Below are positions 7,420-17,003 of a stretch of 44,880 nt of DNA, one piece after another. A program made the translations under genes and the position numbers. The DNA comes from Lentisphaerota bacterium (GTDB taxonomy: Bacteria; Verrucomicrobiota; Kiritimatiellia; UBA8416; JABMPJ01): positions 1 to 44,880 of the forward strand of contig JABMPJ010000119.1 in NCBI GenBank assembly GCA_013203785.1, written 5' to 3'. How positions within the stretch are numbered: position 1 is the first letter of the stretch; each line of letters opens with the position of its first letter. The notes under the pieces are model-generated. The model had not been told where the DNA came from and did no database searches. It was given only the letters and a program-made list of their open reading frames with translations.

Positions 7420-8541
7420 ATGGGACATCGATCCACTATCTGTCGACTCAAGGATGTCGCCGAGGCGGCGGGTGTGTCCATCCCCACGGTCGCGGGTATC
7501 CTCAATTCGGGCGATCAACGCTACAGCGCAGCCACACGGAGCAAGGTTCGTGAGGTCGCCGAGCATCTTGGATACCGCCCCTCTCGCATGGCGCAAACGA
7601 TGCGCAGCGGTAAGAGTCACACCGTCGGCCTGATATGCCAAATATGGCCACACCAGACCGCCGCCGATCGGGTGGTGGCACTGGGACACGCCTTCAGTGA
7701 GGCGGGGTACGACCTTCTGCACATCGACCCCTCTCTGCATGCCCACAGCTTGCGCACCGCCTGCCACAACATGGTTGATGCGCGAGTCGCCGGCGTGGTC
7801 GTGGCAGTGATGAGAGACGACTTGGGTGAAGAAGATATGGATCTGTTCCGGGCCGCCCGGATTCCGGTTGTACTCCTGAGCGCTCAATCCATGCGTTCAA
7901 CCCCGATGGTCTGTCCTGATGTGCGGAGGGGAATCCATGACGTCACCCGGCACGTGATTGACAGAGGTTGCTCACATATCGTCTACGCCGGATCTCCGTT
8001 TGTCGACTGGCAACGCGAGGACCGTTATTGGTCGGTGATCCAGCGGGTACTGGGATTCTGCGATGCCATAGACGCGGCGGGGGGCTCGATCGCAGGCATC
8101 GAGGCTGTGCCGAAAGCTATACGAGATCTCTACGGACATTCCGCAAAGCAGGCACGGTGCCATGGCGAAGTGCTTGCCGCGACAGCTCCATCTATGGACG
8201 ACCCCTACGAAAGCGGGCGGAGTATCACCGAGCAGATCCTCGCCCGCAAAGACCGCCCAGATGCCCTCGTCTTCAGTAACGATTACATGGCCATCGGCGG
8301 CCTGGGCGCCTGTCAGCGCGCCGGACTGCGCGTGCCTGAAGACATAGCCATCACCGGCTTCGACAACACCTCACTGGGCCGCGCCATCGTCCCGTCGCTA
8401 ACCACGGTGGCACAGCCCACTGCAGCGATGGCAAAGGCTGCCGCCGAGCTGCTGCTTGCGCGCATGACCCACCCCTCGCTGGATGCCGACGACCGCGTGA
8501 TACGGCTGCCCTGTGAACTGGTCGTGCGTGAATCGGCCTGA
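7420..8541 (+). CDS. LacI/GalR-family transcriptional regulator
   Basis: DNA-binding sugar-responsive regulator. The N-terminus (about residues 7-60) is a LacI-type helix-turn-helix: LKDVAEAAGVSIPTVAGILNSG, followed by YSAATRSKVREVAEHLGYRPSRMAQTMRSGKS, the hinge-helix region. The rest is a periplasmic-binding-protein-like effector domain with the family endings DALVFSNDYMAIGGLGACQRAGLRVPEDIAITGFDNT and LTTVAQPTAAMAKAAAELLL. I prefer ATG 7420, with GGTGGA nine bases upstream; a GTG at 7408 in the same frame is possible. Its stop directly abuts the stop of the convergent secreted protein at 8542. It probably controls the neighbouring glycan genes and itself; the inducer is unknown. Confidence 0.9.
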   Translation: MGHRSTICRLKDVAEAAGVSIPTVAGILNSGDQRYSAATRSKVREVAEHLGYRPSRMAQTMRSGKSHTVGLICQIWPHQTAADRVVALGHAFSEAGYDLLHIDPSLHAHSLRTACHNMVDARVAGVVVAVMRDDLGEEDMDLFRAARIPVVLLSAQSMRSTPMVCPDVRRGIHDVTRHVIDRGCSHIVYAGSPFVDWQREDRYWSVIQRVLGFCDAIDAAGGSIAGIEAVPKAIRDLYGHSAKQARCHGEVLAATAPSMDDPYESGRSITEQILARKDRPDALVFSNDYMAIGGLGACQRAGLRVPEDIAITGFDNTSLGRAIVPSLTTVAQPTAAMAKAAAELLLARMTHPSLDADDRVIRLPCELVVRESA

Positions 8542-11500
8542 TCAGAAGTAGAGCTTCACATAGTCGGTCGACTCGAGAGGCATGCTGAAACGGACCTGAT
8601 TGGCCTCGGTAGTGAAACCAAGCTGGCCTTGGTAGATCGTCTCGATACGTTTGACGGGGCGATCGATTCGCACAGTGAATGCGACGTCAGCCAGCGGTGA
8701 AAGCGTGTAGTTTGCCAAGGGGATGACCATCCCTTCCTCGCAGGTCATGTAGATGGCGTCGACCAATGGGACGCTACAGGTGACCGGTGGATTGACCCCG
8801 GCCGCGCGGACGGGAGCGAGTATGGCGTCACGGACCGCAGCAGGATAAGCCCACGGGTTATCTGAGGCGGCGAGACGGCTACGATCTGCGGCTGATATGG
8901 ACTGAAGCGTGTCCTGCGCCACATTCTGTTGTGCGTCCAGCCCGTCGATACCGACTGGCGCCTCATTCTCAACCTGTTCCGTGAGAGCACGTCGGGCCAC
9001 AATGGCCTGACGAATGTAGTCCAGGGAAGGCAGGAATCCGGAGCAGGTGACCCTCCCCTTCCCTGCCGTGCCGCGCACCCATGCTGGTGAGCCGTCCTTG
9101 AACGTCCCCAAGACCTCTGCGTTAGGGCGCGGAGTGAGGGCTTGTTTTACCGAGAGTACATCCATGGCCGTCGCGCCAACTGTCACCCTGTCCTGGGGCG
9201 TGAGTGTGTACATGTAGCGACCGGAAGATTGGTATGGTTGATGGAGCATCAGATCTGCCCGGACAGCTGGCAGCAGCTCATCAAGCGCATGCAGTGGGCG
9301 GTTGTATTCATCGCGTGAGGCGGCACCGGCGGTGACAGAGAGGACACCGCCCTCACGCACCCACGCCGCCAGCCTGTCGGCGGCGGCACGCGTCAGGTTT
9401 GGGCCCGAGAGATAGCAGACATCGTAGCCGACGAGTAGGCCGCCTGCCACTTGGTCTTCGGAGAGAAAGTCGACCGGTATTTGAGCATGCGTCAGGGCCA
9501 TCCAGGTATGCATTCGATTGAAGCCATAGGCGTAGTTCTGCCCTACCTCCCAGATGTCGGTCGAGGAGGAGTAGAGGATCGCTACTTTGGCCGGCGCGGG
9601 CATGGCGGGAAGCAGGAGATCCTCTGCGCCGCCTATCTCCCTGTTGATCTCGGCGTAGGCACCCCACGTTTCCGGCTTCGCTTGCCAGGCTGTACTACGC
9701 CACGTGGGCCCGCCTTCATGTGATCCCCAGTAGACCCCATAAAAGAAGCTCTTGAGGATCTTTGCGCCGCGTGCGACGTTGCCGGCGGCCTTGAGCTTCA
9801 CGTCCAGGGGGCGCCGGTTGGCGTACGCAATAAGATAGTGCCCAATGACCTGCTTATGTTTGCGGGCGGCCGCGCGCATCAGATCCACATTGTAAGCGGC
9901 GCATTGGTAGCTGGAGGAACCATTGGCCCAATCCTCGCCCCATATCGAGTTCTGGCTCTCGTCGTCAAGCAGCTCAAAGTAGTCGACGCCCTGACTGTAG
10001 AAGTTGCCGCAGTATGTGGCTCCGTCGCTGAAGTTGACGTTGACGGGAAGCTCGCAGCCGATGGCCGCCTGGATTTCACGCCCCTGGACCGCCATGAAAT
10101 CGCCCAGCGCCTGGGTGCGAAACCGCTGGCTAAAATAGTAGAGCGCGGGGAAGGCGTCGGCTTGGTCGCGGGTAACCGGATGAACTGAAGGCCAGTCGTC
10201 CACAAGGAGATCCTGGGGGGAGAGGCCCATCTTTCGGAGCCAGGCACGCATGGCGTCATGGTAGGCCTCGTCCGCCGCCATGAATTCAAGCGGTTGGCCG
10301 GTTGGCTCATCCATCAGCATACAGTAGACCACGTTGGTGGCCGCCGTCCCCTTCTCGATAAGACCGGAGGCATGCTTGGCCGCGGCGGTCTTGATGGCTT
10401 CTACATCCGGCTGGGCATAGGAGCCGTTGAACATCTTCCAAGCCCCGTGGATCTTCTCAGGTCGGGTCCAGTTGGAAAAGCCAAAGTGACTGAGCGTCTT
10501 ACGTTCACGATCAGTGATAGCCTGATCGACCGGAGCGTCGTAGCCACGGACCGTGGCCGTGACGAAGAGAGGGAAACGTTCCGGGAACTTGCCTATCTTC
10601 GGCCAATCATAGGCATCGGCGATACGCCCGGTTTCTTCCGCGAACTCGCGGTCACGCTTGAGCCGCCTACGGTTCTCTTCCGTCGACAGGTCAGGTGGTG
10701 CAACAACCACCAGCCCGTTGGGCGAGCTGGCGACCTCCATCGTGCGGACAATCGCCGCTTCGGAAGGGGCCGTGGCAAACTCATATGTGGCCTTCATACG
10801 CTCGGCGCGGTCCTGGTAGGCGTAGCGCACGGTGAAACTGAGTATGGCGCCAGTGTCCTGGTGGAGCGTACGAGTGATATTGCACCAGGGCGTCTGCTCA
10901 CCGCCCCGCATCAAGGATTCCTTCTGAGGACGGGTGCCTTCCCCAAAGCCTGTCGAGGACAGATGATAGTGCCCATACCAAGGGGCATGGTAGTGGTCCG
11001 CAAAGATGTGGATGTAGGCGGGCTTCTCATAGCCCTCGCCAAGGGTCACGCGTAGATAGGTCTGCTCCCCGTAGTCCTGGACATTGGGCGTTACCTCGAG
11101 ATCTGAAGAGAGAAAGACGCAGTCCACCAAGCGCACGTACCCGGTGCAGTTCTTCTGTTCATACTTACTGAGGACGAGCGCGGTGGGACCCGCAGGAAGG
11201 TCCACCTCAAACGAGTCCCACAACCATGTTCCCCTACGGGTATTCGCGCGCACGTCGAGGTCGCAAAACTTCCCGCCCAGCTCTTGCCCGCCGGACTCGG
11301 CCGCCAGACGGAACGCCCCACGCCATTTGTTAAAGTAGTTGTGTCGCACCCAGACGCGATAGCGACCGGCCTGCTCAATGGTCACTGTATGCCGCGCCGT
11401 GTCGGTCACGTCGCCCGCCGCACCCGACAGAGCCACCAGCCGGGAGGCCGTGCTGTTATCAACGGCCTTCCATCCACCCGCAGCAGATACAAACGACTCC

Positions 11501-11580
11501 GCTTCTATAAAATGGGTCTCGCCCCAAGCCTGAGTCGTAAGGAGCATCAGCAGGGCGGCGGTATGCAGGGCTGTTTTCAT
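8542..11580 (-). CDS. Secreted glycosidase-like protein with GH42-like architecture
   Basis: A 1012-residue protein with a Sec signal peptide (MKTALHTAALLMLLTTQAWG). The N-terminal 130 residues (HFIEAESF...GRYRVWVRHNY) resemble a beta-sandwich sugar-binding module. A central region has TIM-barrel-like features, with the acidic pair in CMLMDEPTG at about 420-428 and a second acidic cluster, LDDESQNSIWGEDW, near 543-556. Around 700-750 the segment VGYDVCYLSGPNLTRAAADRLAAWVREGG looks like the glutamine-amidotransferase-like domain that follows the barrel in GH42 beta-galactosidases. The C-terminus is beta-rich. I do not recognise a characterised family, so glycosidase activity is inferred. It lies 10 bases after the gene at 11591-14578 and is surely co-transcribed with it. 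Confidence 0.6.
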   Translation of the reverse strand: MKTALHTAALLMLLTTQAWGETHFIEAESFVSAAGGWKAVDNSTASRLVALSGAAGDVTDTARHTVTIEQAGRYRVWVRHNYFNKWRGAFRLAAESGGQELGGKFCDLDVRANTRRGTWLWDSFEVDLPAGPTALVLSKYEQKNCTGYVRLVDCVFLSSDLEVTPNVQDYGEQTYLRVTLGEGYEKPAYIHIFADHYHAPWYGHYHLSSTGFGEGTRPQKESLMRGGEQTPWCNITRTLHQDTGAILSFTVRYAYQDRAERMKATYEFATAPSEAAIVRTMEVASSPNGLVVVAPPDLSTEENRRRLKRDREFAEETGRIADAYDWPKIGKFPERFPLFVTATVRGYDAPVDQAITDRERKTLSHFGFSNWTRPEKIHGAWKMFNGSYAQPDVEAIKTAAAKHASGLIEKGTAATNVVYCMLMDEPTGQPLEFMAADEAYHDAMRAWLRKMGLSPQDLLVDDWPSVHPVTRDQADAFPALYYFSQRFRTQALGDFMAVQGREIQAAIGCELPVNVNFSDGATYCGNFYSQGVDYFELLDDESQNSIWGEDWANGSSSYQCAAYNVDLMRAAARKHKQVIGHYLIAYANRRPLDVKLKAAGNVARGAKILKSFFYGVYWGSHEGGPTWRSTAWQAKPETWGAYAEINREIGGAEDLLLPAMPAPAKVAILYSSSTDIWEVGQNYAYGFNRMHTWMALTHAQIPVDFLSEDQVAGGLLVGYDVCYLSGPNLTRAAADRLAAWVREGGVLSVTAGAASRDEYNRPLHALDELLPAVRADLMLHQPYQSSGRYMYTLTPQDRVTVGATAMDVLSVKQALTPRPNAEVLGTFKDGSPAWVRGTAGKGRVTCSGFLPSLDYIRQAIVARRALTEQVENEAPVGIDGLDAQQNVAQDTLQSISAADRSRLAASDNPWAYPAAVRDAILAPVRAAGVNPPVTCSVPLVDAIYMTCEEGMVIPLANYTLSPLADVAFTVRIDRPVKRIETIYQGQLGFTTEANQVRFSMPLESTDYVKLYF

Positions 11581-11590
11581 AGGATTCCCA

Positions 11591-14578
11591 TCATGGTGCT
11601 ACGAATGCGGTCTCGGGAGAATCATACGTCACCATCAGCTCTTTGAGGTAGACATCCTGACGGGGAACCGGTTCGTATTGGGTTAGATAGAGTACGCGCT
11701 GCGGCATCGTCACAACGAGCTTCTTGAACGTGAGCGGGTACGTCACGACACCATCGCCGCTGTATCGCCACTGGCTACTGTAAGGCCAATGGTACTGCTC
11801 GCCCGGATACTGGCCCGGCAGCGGGAAGCGTAGATAGCGCCAGCCCTCGAAGTTGATCGCACTGCGCTGCCAGGGATCGTCCGTGTTCCAGTCCGACGCG
11901 TTGGCGCTCTTCAGGTCGTCATAGCCTTCCTTGCCCAGGGCGTCCTGCAGCCAGCGGGTGGGTTCGCCGGATTGTTCGGCCCCCAGCGAGATCCAGCGTT
12001 GGCCGGAGGCATCCTCCAGTTCGAAGTAGATGTGCCCCCACCCTCCATTGCCGTTCACCATGAGTCCGATCTCGGTCGGCTTACGGGGGATCTTCACGCC
12101 ATTCTTGTGGCGTAGCACGGAGTACGCCTGCAGGTAGGAGGGCTCCTCGGTGGGTGGCGACGCCACACGCAAAACATTCGATTCCCCCTCAAAGCAGAGG
12201 GTCTCGTTGTAGGCGAAATCGCCTTGGCGGCGCGGCTCTGCGAAGTTGTATGTCTCCAGCTCCAGACTGCGGTCCGTCTCGACGGTCCAGTCGCCGAGGG
12301 TATCCAGCGCAGAGATTAGGAACGTCCGGCCATCGGGTCTTCCTACCATGCGGGGCACGCCGAGCTCGATGGAAACAATGGTGCCTTTTGTCTGTAGGAA
12401 GAGAGGGGCACTGGAGACGGTGATGCAGGTCTGTCCGCCTTCGTCAGTCAGTGGCGTGGCATTCCCCATCAGATCCATCGCTGATGCGTCTCCCAGCACA
12501 CCCGTTGCCGTCAGTTCGCGTGTGCCTCGCAGGGTCCAGAGACAGGTCACGTAGTCACCCACCGGTCGGCTGAACTGCATCGCATAGACCACGGGTGAGC
12601 CCGTTGGAACGACATGATCAAACACGGCACCGTCCAACATCAGCGTCATCGTGGCCGTGGCCACATAGGACGGCTTCGGCCTCACATGCGGTCGGCCATA
12701 ACAGAGCCCTGAAGCACCCCAGTTGCTGAAGTAGTAGCTGTTCCCGACATCAGTGATGCAACCACCGCGAATGATCGGGATCCGCCAGGCCAGCGAATGC
12801 ATCATATGACGCACAAACTGCTCCGCCTGCGTCTTCAGACTCAGGTTGCCGGGGTTCGTTGAGGGGTAGCACATCTCGTAGCATTGCCGTAGGGGCGTGT
12901 TCGTGTAGCCATAGTGATCCAGTAGCGTCCGATCCATCCACAGTCCGGCATTGTTGGCCACAAAATCCAGTGGCTGGGTCTCTGGCATACGCATGAAATT
13001 GCCCGCTTCGTTTCCTCGTGATCCCAACAGCTCGGCAGGAAACTTGCGTTGCAGGAACGCCTCCAGGAGGTGGGGCGCCCCGTTACCGAAGTAGATCTCG
13101 GTGTCCGGATACAGCTGGCGAATCTGTGTGCTCGTCTCCATAGCGGTCTGCCACAAATTGGTAAACTTGGCCTGCTCCTTCTCGTCAAACACATAGGCCG
13201 ATCGCCCGCTGAAGAGATCAGGCGTGCGCGTGACATGCGCTCCCGAAATCGCGGTCTCGTGAAAAATCATGAGCCGTTCAGGAGGAAAGCGATCCGCACC
13301 CTTGAGCCAGTCGGTCAGGTTCGTGACCATCGCGGGCGTGGGTTTGAAATCGGCACCAGGCAGCACGCCATAGCGGGCACGTTCAACTTCCGAAAAGTTG
13401 AACATCCCGTAGCGCAAACCCGCCTTCACATACAACGGTCCGACCCGATCTGCGTCGTCGGGTGTGAAATGTCCACCGCAGAAATCCCACGTGCCGAACG
13501 GGGAGCGGTCCCGATGACGGCGCGTATCAGACGGCAGAAGCGCAAAGGTTGTGCGACGACTCAGATAGGCGCGGCGGTTAAGCATGACGTCTATTTTCAG
13601 CTCGTGATAGCCACGCTTGGGAACCGGCACTGGAAGTGCTATCTCAGCGATCCCCTGTCGATCGAAGAACAGGTTCGTGACGAGCGTCTCATGGATGCCG
13701 CCGTAATAGTCGGTTGCCGTGGCGCGAAGATCAATCACACGTACCCAGCGCGGATCCCGCTGGAGTTTCACCTTGAAGGTCGGCACATCAGGCTGGTTGA
13801 AAACATGACCGACGGCCTCACTGGTCAACTCCATCTGGATCTGCGCCCTCTGAAACGTCATGCCGAAAATCCGCACGCCACTCGGTAGGCCCAGTGGCCG
13901 GAGTTGGTAGCGACAGGGGTCGGGTCGCCGTATCGCCAGGCGGAGCGACTTGGTGATATCGACATCAAGCATCTGCCGGTCTCTGAAATCCTGAGCGATG
14001 GCTTCAGGCAACGGAACATGCACCAAAAAGAGCCGCCCACCGGGCACCGGCAAGGCCGGCAGGCGAGACGTCTCATCGCTGAACCGTGGCACCATCGCGG
14101 TGACGTCGTGGTATTCAGTGCGGTTCCGTCCGTCCACAGCCCCGATCCGTAGACTGACCACATTGGCAACAGCCGGATCGTCATCGCACGCGGCCAGCAG
14201 GTAGACCCCCGAATAGTCTGCCACCGGCACATGGACAATCGCGCGCGTCTTGTCCGGTACGATCGGGTAGCTATCATAGGGAGAATAGAACGTACTCGGG
14301 TCCTTCTGCCAATTCGCCCAGCCGATATCCTTCATGAAGAGATGATTCCCGGCGCGAGCCTCAGGGACCGCAAAGGGAATCCTGTTCACGCTGATCTGAT
14401 TCGTCGTAAAGGGCAAGTCAAGATGGTCATTGGCCTTCGCATCCAGCGCCACGGTGACGTAGAGACTGTTGGGCGAGACCGGCACACCGGTCTCCACCAA
14501 CGTCGCATCGCGGCCTTGTGCACAGACGCCAAGCAAGGACAGGGATGTAGCTATAAGCATAGGGCAGTGACGAATCAT
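11591..14578 (-). CDS. Secreted protein, predicted glycoside-hydrolase-like, unknown family
   Basis: A 995-residue protein whose first 22 residues (MIRHCPMLIATSLSLLGVCAQG) form a Sec signal peptide. Residues about 25-350 look like beta-sandwich modules. From about 360 (PFGTWDFCGGHF) to about 700 the pattern of alternating strands and helices with FHETAISGAH, EIYFGNGAPHLLEAF and DFVANNAGLWMDRTLLDHYGY suggests a TIM barrel. The remaining 300 residues are beta-rich and could be a carbohydrate-binding module (DTLGDWTVETDRSLELETYNF). AAGGAACTCGA precedes the ATG as ribosome site. A promoter lies at 14676-14704. It leads the two-gene operon with 8542-11580; the AraC gene sits upstream on the same strand. 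Substrate and catalytic residues cannot be assigned. Confidence 0.55.
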   Translation of the reverse strand: MIRHCPMLIATSLSLLGVCAQGRDATLVETGVPVSPNSLYVTVALDAKANDHLDLPFTTNQISVNRIPFAVPEARAGNHLFMKDIGWANWQKDPSTFYSPYDSYPIVPDKTRAIVHVPVADYSGVYLLAACDDDPAVANVVSLRIGAVDGRNRTEYHDVTAMVPRFSDETSRLPALPVPGGRLFLVHVPLPEAIAQDFRDRQMLDVDITKSLRLAIRRPDPCRYQLRPLGLPSGVRIFGMTFQRAQIQMELTSEAVGHVFNQPDVPTFKVKLQRDPRWVRVIDLRATATDYYGGIHETLVTNLFFDRQGIAEIALPVPVPKRGYHELKIDVMLNRRAYLSRRTTFALLPSDTRRHRDRSPFGTWDFCGGHFTPDDADRVGPLYVKAGLRYGMFNFSEVERARYGVLPGADFKPTPAMVTNLTDWLKGADRFPPERLMIFHETAISGAHVTRTPDLFSGRSAYVFDEKEQAKFTNLWQTAMETSTQIRQLYPDTEIYFGNGAPHLLEAFLQRKFPAELLGSRGNEAGNFMRMPETQPLDFVANNAGLWMDRTLLDHYGYTNTPLRQCYEMCYPSTNPGNLSLKTQAEQFVRHMMHSLAWRIPIIRGGCITDVGNSYYFSNWGASGLCYGRPHVRPKPSYVATATMTLMLDGAVFDHVVPTGSPVVYAMQFSRPVGDYVTCLWTLRGTRELTATGVLGDASAMDLMGNATPLTDEGGQTCITVSSAPLFLQTKGTIVSIELGVPRMVGRPDGRTFLISALDTLGDWTVETDRSLELETYNFAEPRRQGDFAYNETLCFEGESNVLRVASPPTEEPSYLQAYSVLRHKNGVKIPRKPTEIGLMVNGNGGWGHIYFELEDASGQRWISLGAEQSGEPTRWLQDALGKEGYDDLKSANASDWNTDDPWQRSAINFEGWRYLRFPLPGQYPGEQYHWPYSSQWRYSGDGVVTYPLTFKKLVVTMPQRVLYLTQYEPVPRQDVYLKELMVTYDSPETAFVAP

Positions 14579-14675
14579 TCGAGTTCCTTTCGACCCGGCG
14601 CGGTTCAGTGGGAGCCTGTAGCTCCGGACATGAGTTGCTTAACCACAGGCCGTACAATCGGCCATTGCACTTCGC

Positions 14676-14704
14676 ACTATATTCAGAACGTTATGACATA
14701 TCAA
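14676..14704 (-). promoter_or_regulatory. Promoter of the two-gene secreted-protein operon
   Basis: On the minus strand TTGATA (14699-14704) and TATAGT (14676-14681) are 17 bases apart. The leader to the ATG at 14578 would be about 90 bases. It contains an inverted repeat GGCCG-N6-CGGCC at 14648-14663, which could be a regulator site or leader hairpin. Confidence 0.6.
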
Positions 14705-14741
14705 GACAATCCTGATCCCCTGAGCACGGTCCTTGCATCTC

Positions 14742-15608
14742 TCAGAGCCAGTGACGCGCACGGCGGTAATCCCGTGGGGAACTCCCGGTGTGCTTGTGAA
14801 AGCATTTCGAGAAGTAGTAGGGGTCGGGGATGCCGACGTGCTCCCCCACCTCGGCGATAGTGAGGCGGCGAGTGCGCAGCAGGTTGCCGGCGAGCTGCAT
14901 CTTCTGGCGCTGAATCCAAACAACGGGCGTGGTGCGGAGGTGTTTGCGGAACATGCGCCCGACGGTGGAGGGACTCAGCCCGGAGAAGGTAACGAGATCG
15001 CTCAGGGACAGGGGGAACGCGAGGCGCGTCTGGGCATACTGTACGATCCGCTCCAGGGCAAGAGGCGCTTCAGGCGAGTACACACTACGCTGCTGCGCGG
15101 CCAGGACAAGCTCTTCCAAGAGCGGTGGTGCTAACTGGCGGGCCAACCACTCGGGGGGCGTCCCCCGCACGAACAGACCCAACACATACTGCGCCAGGTG
15201 TGTCAGAGGGCTTGCCGGATCAAGCATACCTTGCTTGAGGGTACGGAGGGATGGCAGCGCCACGTCACCACGCCAGGCTACACCCCTCAGCGGATCCTCA
15301 GGTCGGTGAGCGACCCCGTAGGTAACAGCCTTATCGCGACTGTGCCTTGGGATGATGTGGATGCCTGCCAACAGGAACGGATCATCCTCAGATGCCCGAT
15401 AGGCGATCTGGTGGCCCCACGGCAAAATCAGATAGCGCCCCGGCTCCATGGGACAGCGCTGACCATTGGCTATGACCATCCCCCGCCCCGCCCGGCACCA
15501 CAGGAGCATGCGGCTCTCGACGCGCGAATGCTCGATCCGCTGCCTCGGCCCAAGCTGGGCGATATTAGCATAGACCACCACGGCATCCTGGAATCGAGCT
15601 GCATGCAT
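14742..15608 (-). CDS. AraC-family transcriptional regulator
   Basis: A 288-residue activator-type regulator. The N-terminal part (about 10-130) is a cupin-like sugar-sensing domain, with RMLLWCRAGRGMVIANGQRCPMEPGRYLILPWG matching the usual AraC arm/cupin pattern. The C-terminal 100 residues hold two helix-turn-helix motifs: LSLSDLVTFSGLSPSTVGRMFRKHL and LTIAEVGEHVGIPDPYYFSKCFHKHTGSSPRDYRR. It lies 163 bases upstream of the secreted-protein operon on the same strand, so it is the likely local activator of that operon. A 6-bp inverted repeat ATATCA-TCGG-TGATAT (15655-15670) lies in its upstream region. The start is not marked by a strong ribosome site. Confidence 0.9.
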   Translation of the reverse strand: MHAARFQDAVVVYANIAQLGPRQRIEHSRVESRMLLWCRAGRGMVIANGQRCPMEPGRYLILPWGHQIAYRASEDDPFLLAGIHIIPRHSRDKAVTYGVAHRPEDPLRGVAWRGDVALPSLRTLKQGMLDPASPLTHLAQYVLGLFVRGTPPEWLARQLAPPLLEELVLAAQQRSVYSPEAPLALERIVQYAQTRLAFPLSLSDLVTFSGLSPSTVGRMFRKHLRTTPVVWIQRQKMQLAGNLLRTRRLTIAEVGEHVGIPDPYYFSKCFHKHTGSSPRDYRRARHWL

Positions 15609-15743
15609 GACGATATATTACATCCATTGAATCGACATTCCACTTCAAACGCCCATATCATCGGTGATATCTCTTTTGCATGAGCACACCAGTTCTGGAC
15701 CCTCTGGTTTCCTCTAGGAGACTGTCCCGTTGAGCTGGGAGGA

Positions 15744-16220
15744 TTAAGCGTCCTGCGTGGATCGCACCAAGAACAGGTCCTGGACGTCAAGCAGAGCCCC
15801 GGTGCAGGGGGGCGGGAGTCCATCCTGTGCGGCACGGACTATGAGTGGGTTCAGGGAGATTTTGTATGCGGCGACATCCTCACGTTTCCGAGCCATACGG
15901 TATATCGAGGTCTCCCAAACCAGACGGGTGATCGCGTACGGCTCTCGTGCGATATTCGCTACCAGCCTACGAACTCCGACATACAGACACGCTCCCTGCT
16001 CCCGCACATGAATGCGGCGAGCAGAAGCCCGCGTGCCCAGCGCCGCCCAGACCTTGAACGTTTCGAATAGCTTGGCGAGCCTGGCGTGTTCAGGGCCGAA
16101 GACGCTGGCGCAGAACGACCTGTCAATCTGGTCAGGATCCCAGTGCTGACGAATGGTGATTCGTCGCGTTGTTCTCGGTTTGAACCTATCTGGTGATTCA
16201 GAGTCTCTGGATTTCCCCAC
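15744..16220 (-). pseudogene. Decayed fragment related to the glycosidase-like gene at 24369-25859
   Basis: The 158-residue frame contains DPDQIDRSFCASVFGPEHARLAKLFETFKVWAALG, which lines up closely with DPDQISREFCANVFGPEHAILGELFEAFEISAALG in the product of 24369-25859, near its residue 360. The first 25 residues of the frame and most of the rest do not match that protein, and at 158 residues it is a third of the 496-residue relative. It has no sensible start and lies against an insertion-sequence remnant. I read it as the broken 3' part of a former paralogue, probably destroyed by the insertion or a linked rearrangement. It may still be open by chance. Confidence 0.65.
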
Positions 16221-16265
16221 CGCGCAGGTTTTAGGTGTTAGGTGTTAGGCCTTAGGAACTTTTTC

Positions 16266-16472
16266 TGAACTGTTTCAGTACAGGGGAAGACTCACACCGT
16301 TTATGTCCCCAAAGACATGGTTGAGGAGGCCAGAGAGTGGATCAAAACCCACCGGCGAATGCAGCGCATACTCAAGGAAGTCTCGAAGCTGAACATGGCG
16401 ATCATCCATCGCCACGTCCCCGAAGGCCGGGGCGACGCCAGAAAAAGAGAGAAGCCCCACCCGAACCCGTAG
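16266..16472 (+). pseudogene. Remnant of a DUF6788-like protein associated with transposases
   Basis: The plus-strand frame reads GKTHTVYVPKDMVEEAREW and then IKTHRRMQRILKEVSKLN, without a start codon and after a stop at about 16265. The pattern G-K-T-x-T-x-Y-V-P-x-x-x-V-x-E followed by a long helix is what I know from small DUF6788-type proteins found beside transposases. It ends at TAG 16470-16472, in a frame matched to the next remnant only after a disruption. Confidence 0.5.
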
Positions 16473-16520
16473 AGCTGCTGCTCAAGACGGTGCATCATTT
16501 TTGATCAAGAGCCGTGGACG

Positions 16521-17003
16521 GGATGCCCGCATCGAAAGCTTTCAAACGGCAACATCCAGTACTTTTCCTATGTGCTCGATGCCAAGCTGGTCACGCCCTG
16601 CGGTATGGCGCTTACCTTAGCCAGTGAGATGCTCTCCAATGAGGGCAACGATTTCTTTGATAAGCAGGACTGTGAGCTTAAGGCATTCCCTCGACTGGTT
16701 GAGACGCTCTACACCCTCTTTCCGCGGACGTCATTCTGCCTACTGCTGGACGGACTCTATGCCAACCAGAGCACGATCCGGTTAATCGAGGATAAGCGAT
16801 GGAAGTATATCATCACCTTCAAAGAAGGCTCCATGCCTGAGCGCTTTCCCGAGGCGCTTACCTTGGCCGGCATGCAAAAGGCAAACCGTCTTACCGTCAA
16901 ACTGCCGCGGTTGACTCAACGCTTCGCATGGGCCTCAGACGCCAACACCACAGCAGTGCCCCGAAATCGCCCACTCCACCAACACCTAACACCTAACGCC
17001 TAA
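16521..17003 (+). pseudogene. Internal fragment of a DDE-type transposase
   Basis: The frame includes NGNIQYFSYVLDAKLVTP, FDKQDCELKAFPRLVETL, LLLDGLYANQSTIRLI and KYIITFKEGSMPERFPE. The D-K-Q-D-C-E-L-K-A-F and D-G-L-Y-x-N-Q motifs are those of transposases I associate with unclassified (ISNCY-type) elements, where DKQDCE and the DGLY aspartate are conserved. The N-terminal third and the C-terminus are missing; the last 15 residues before the stop are translated terminal repeat. It cannot encode an active enzyme. Confidence 0.7.
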
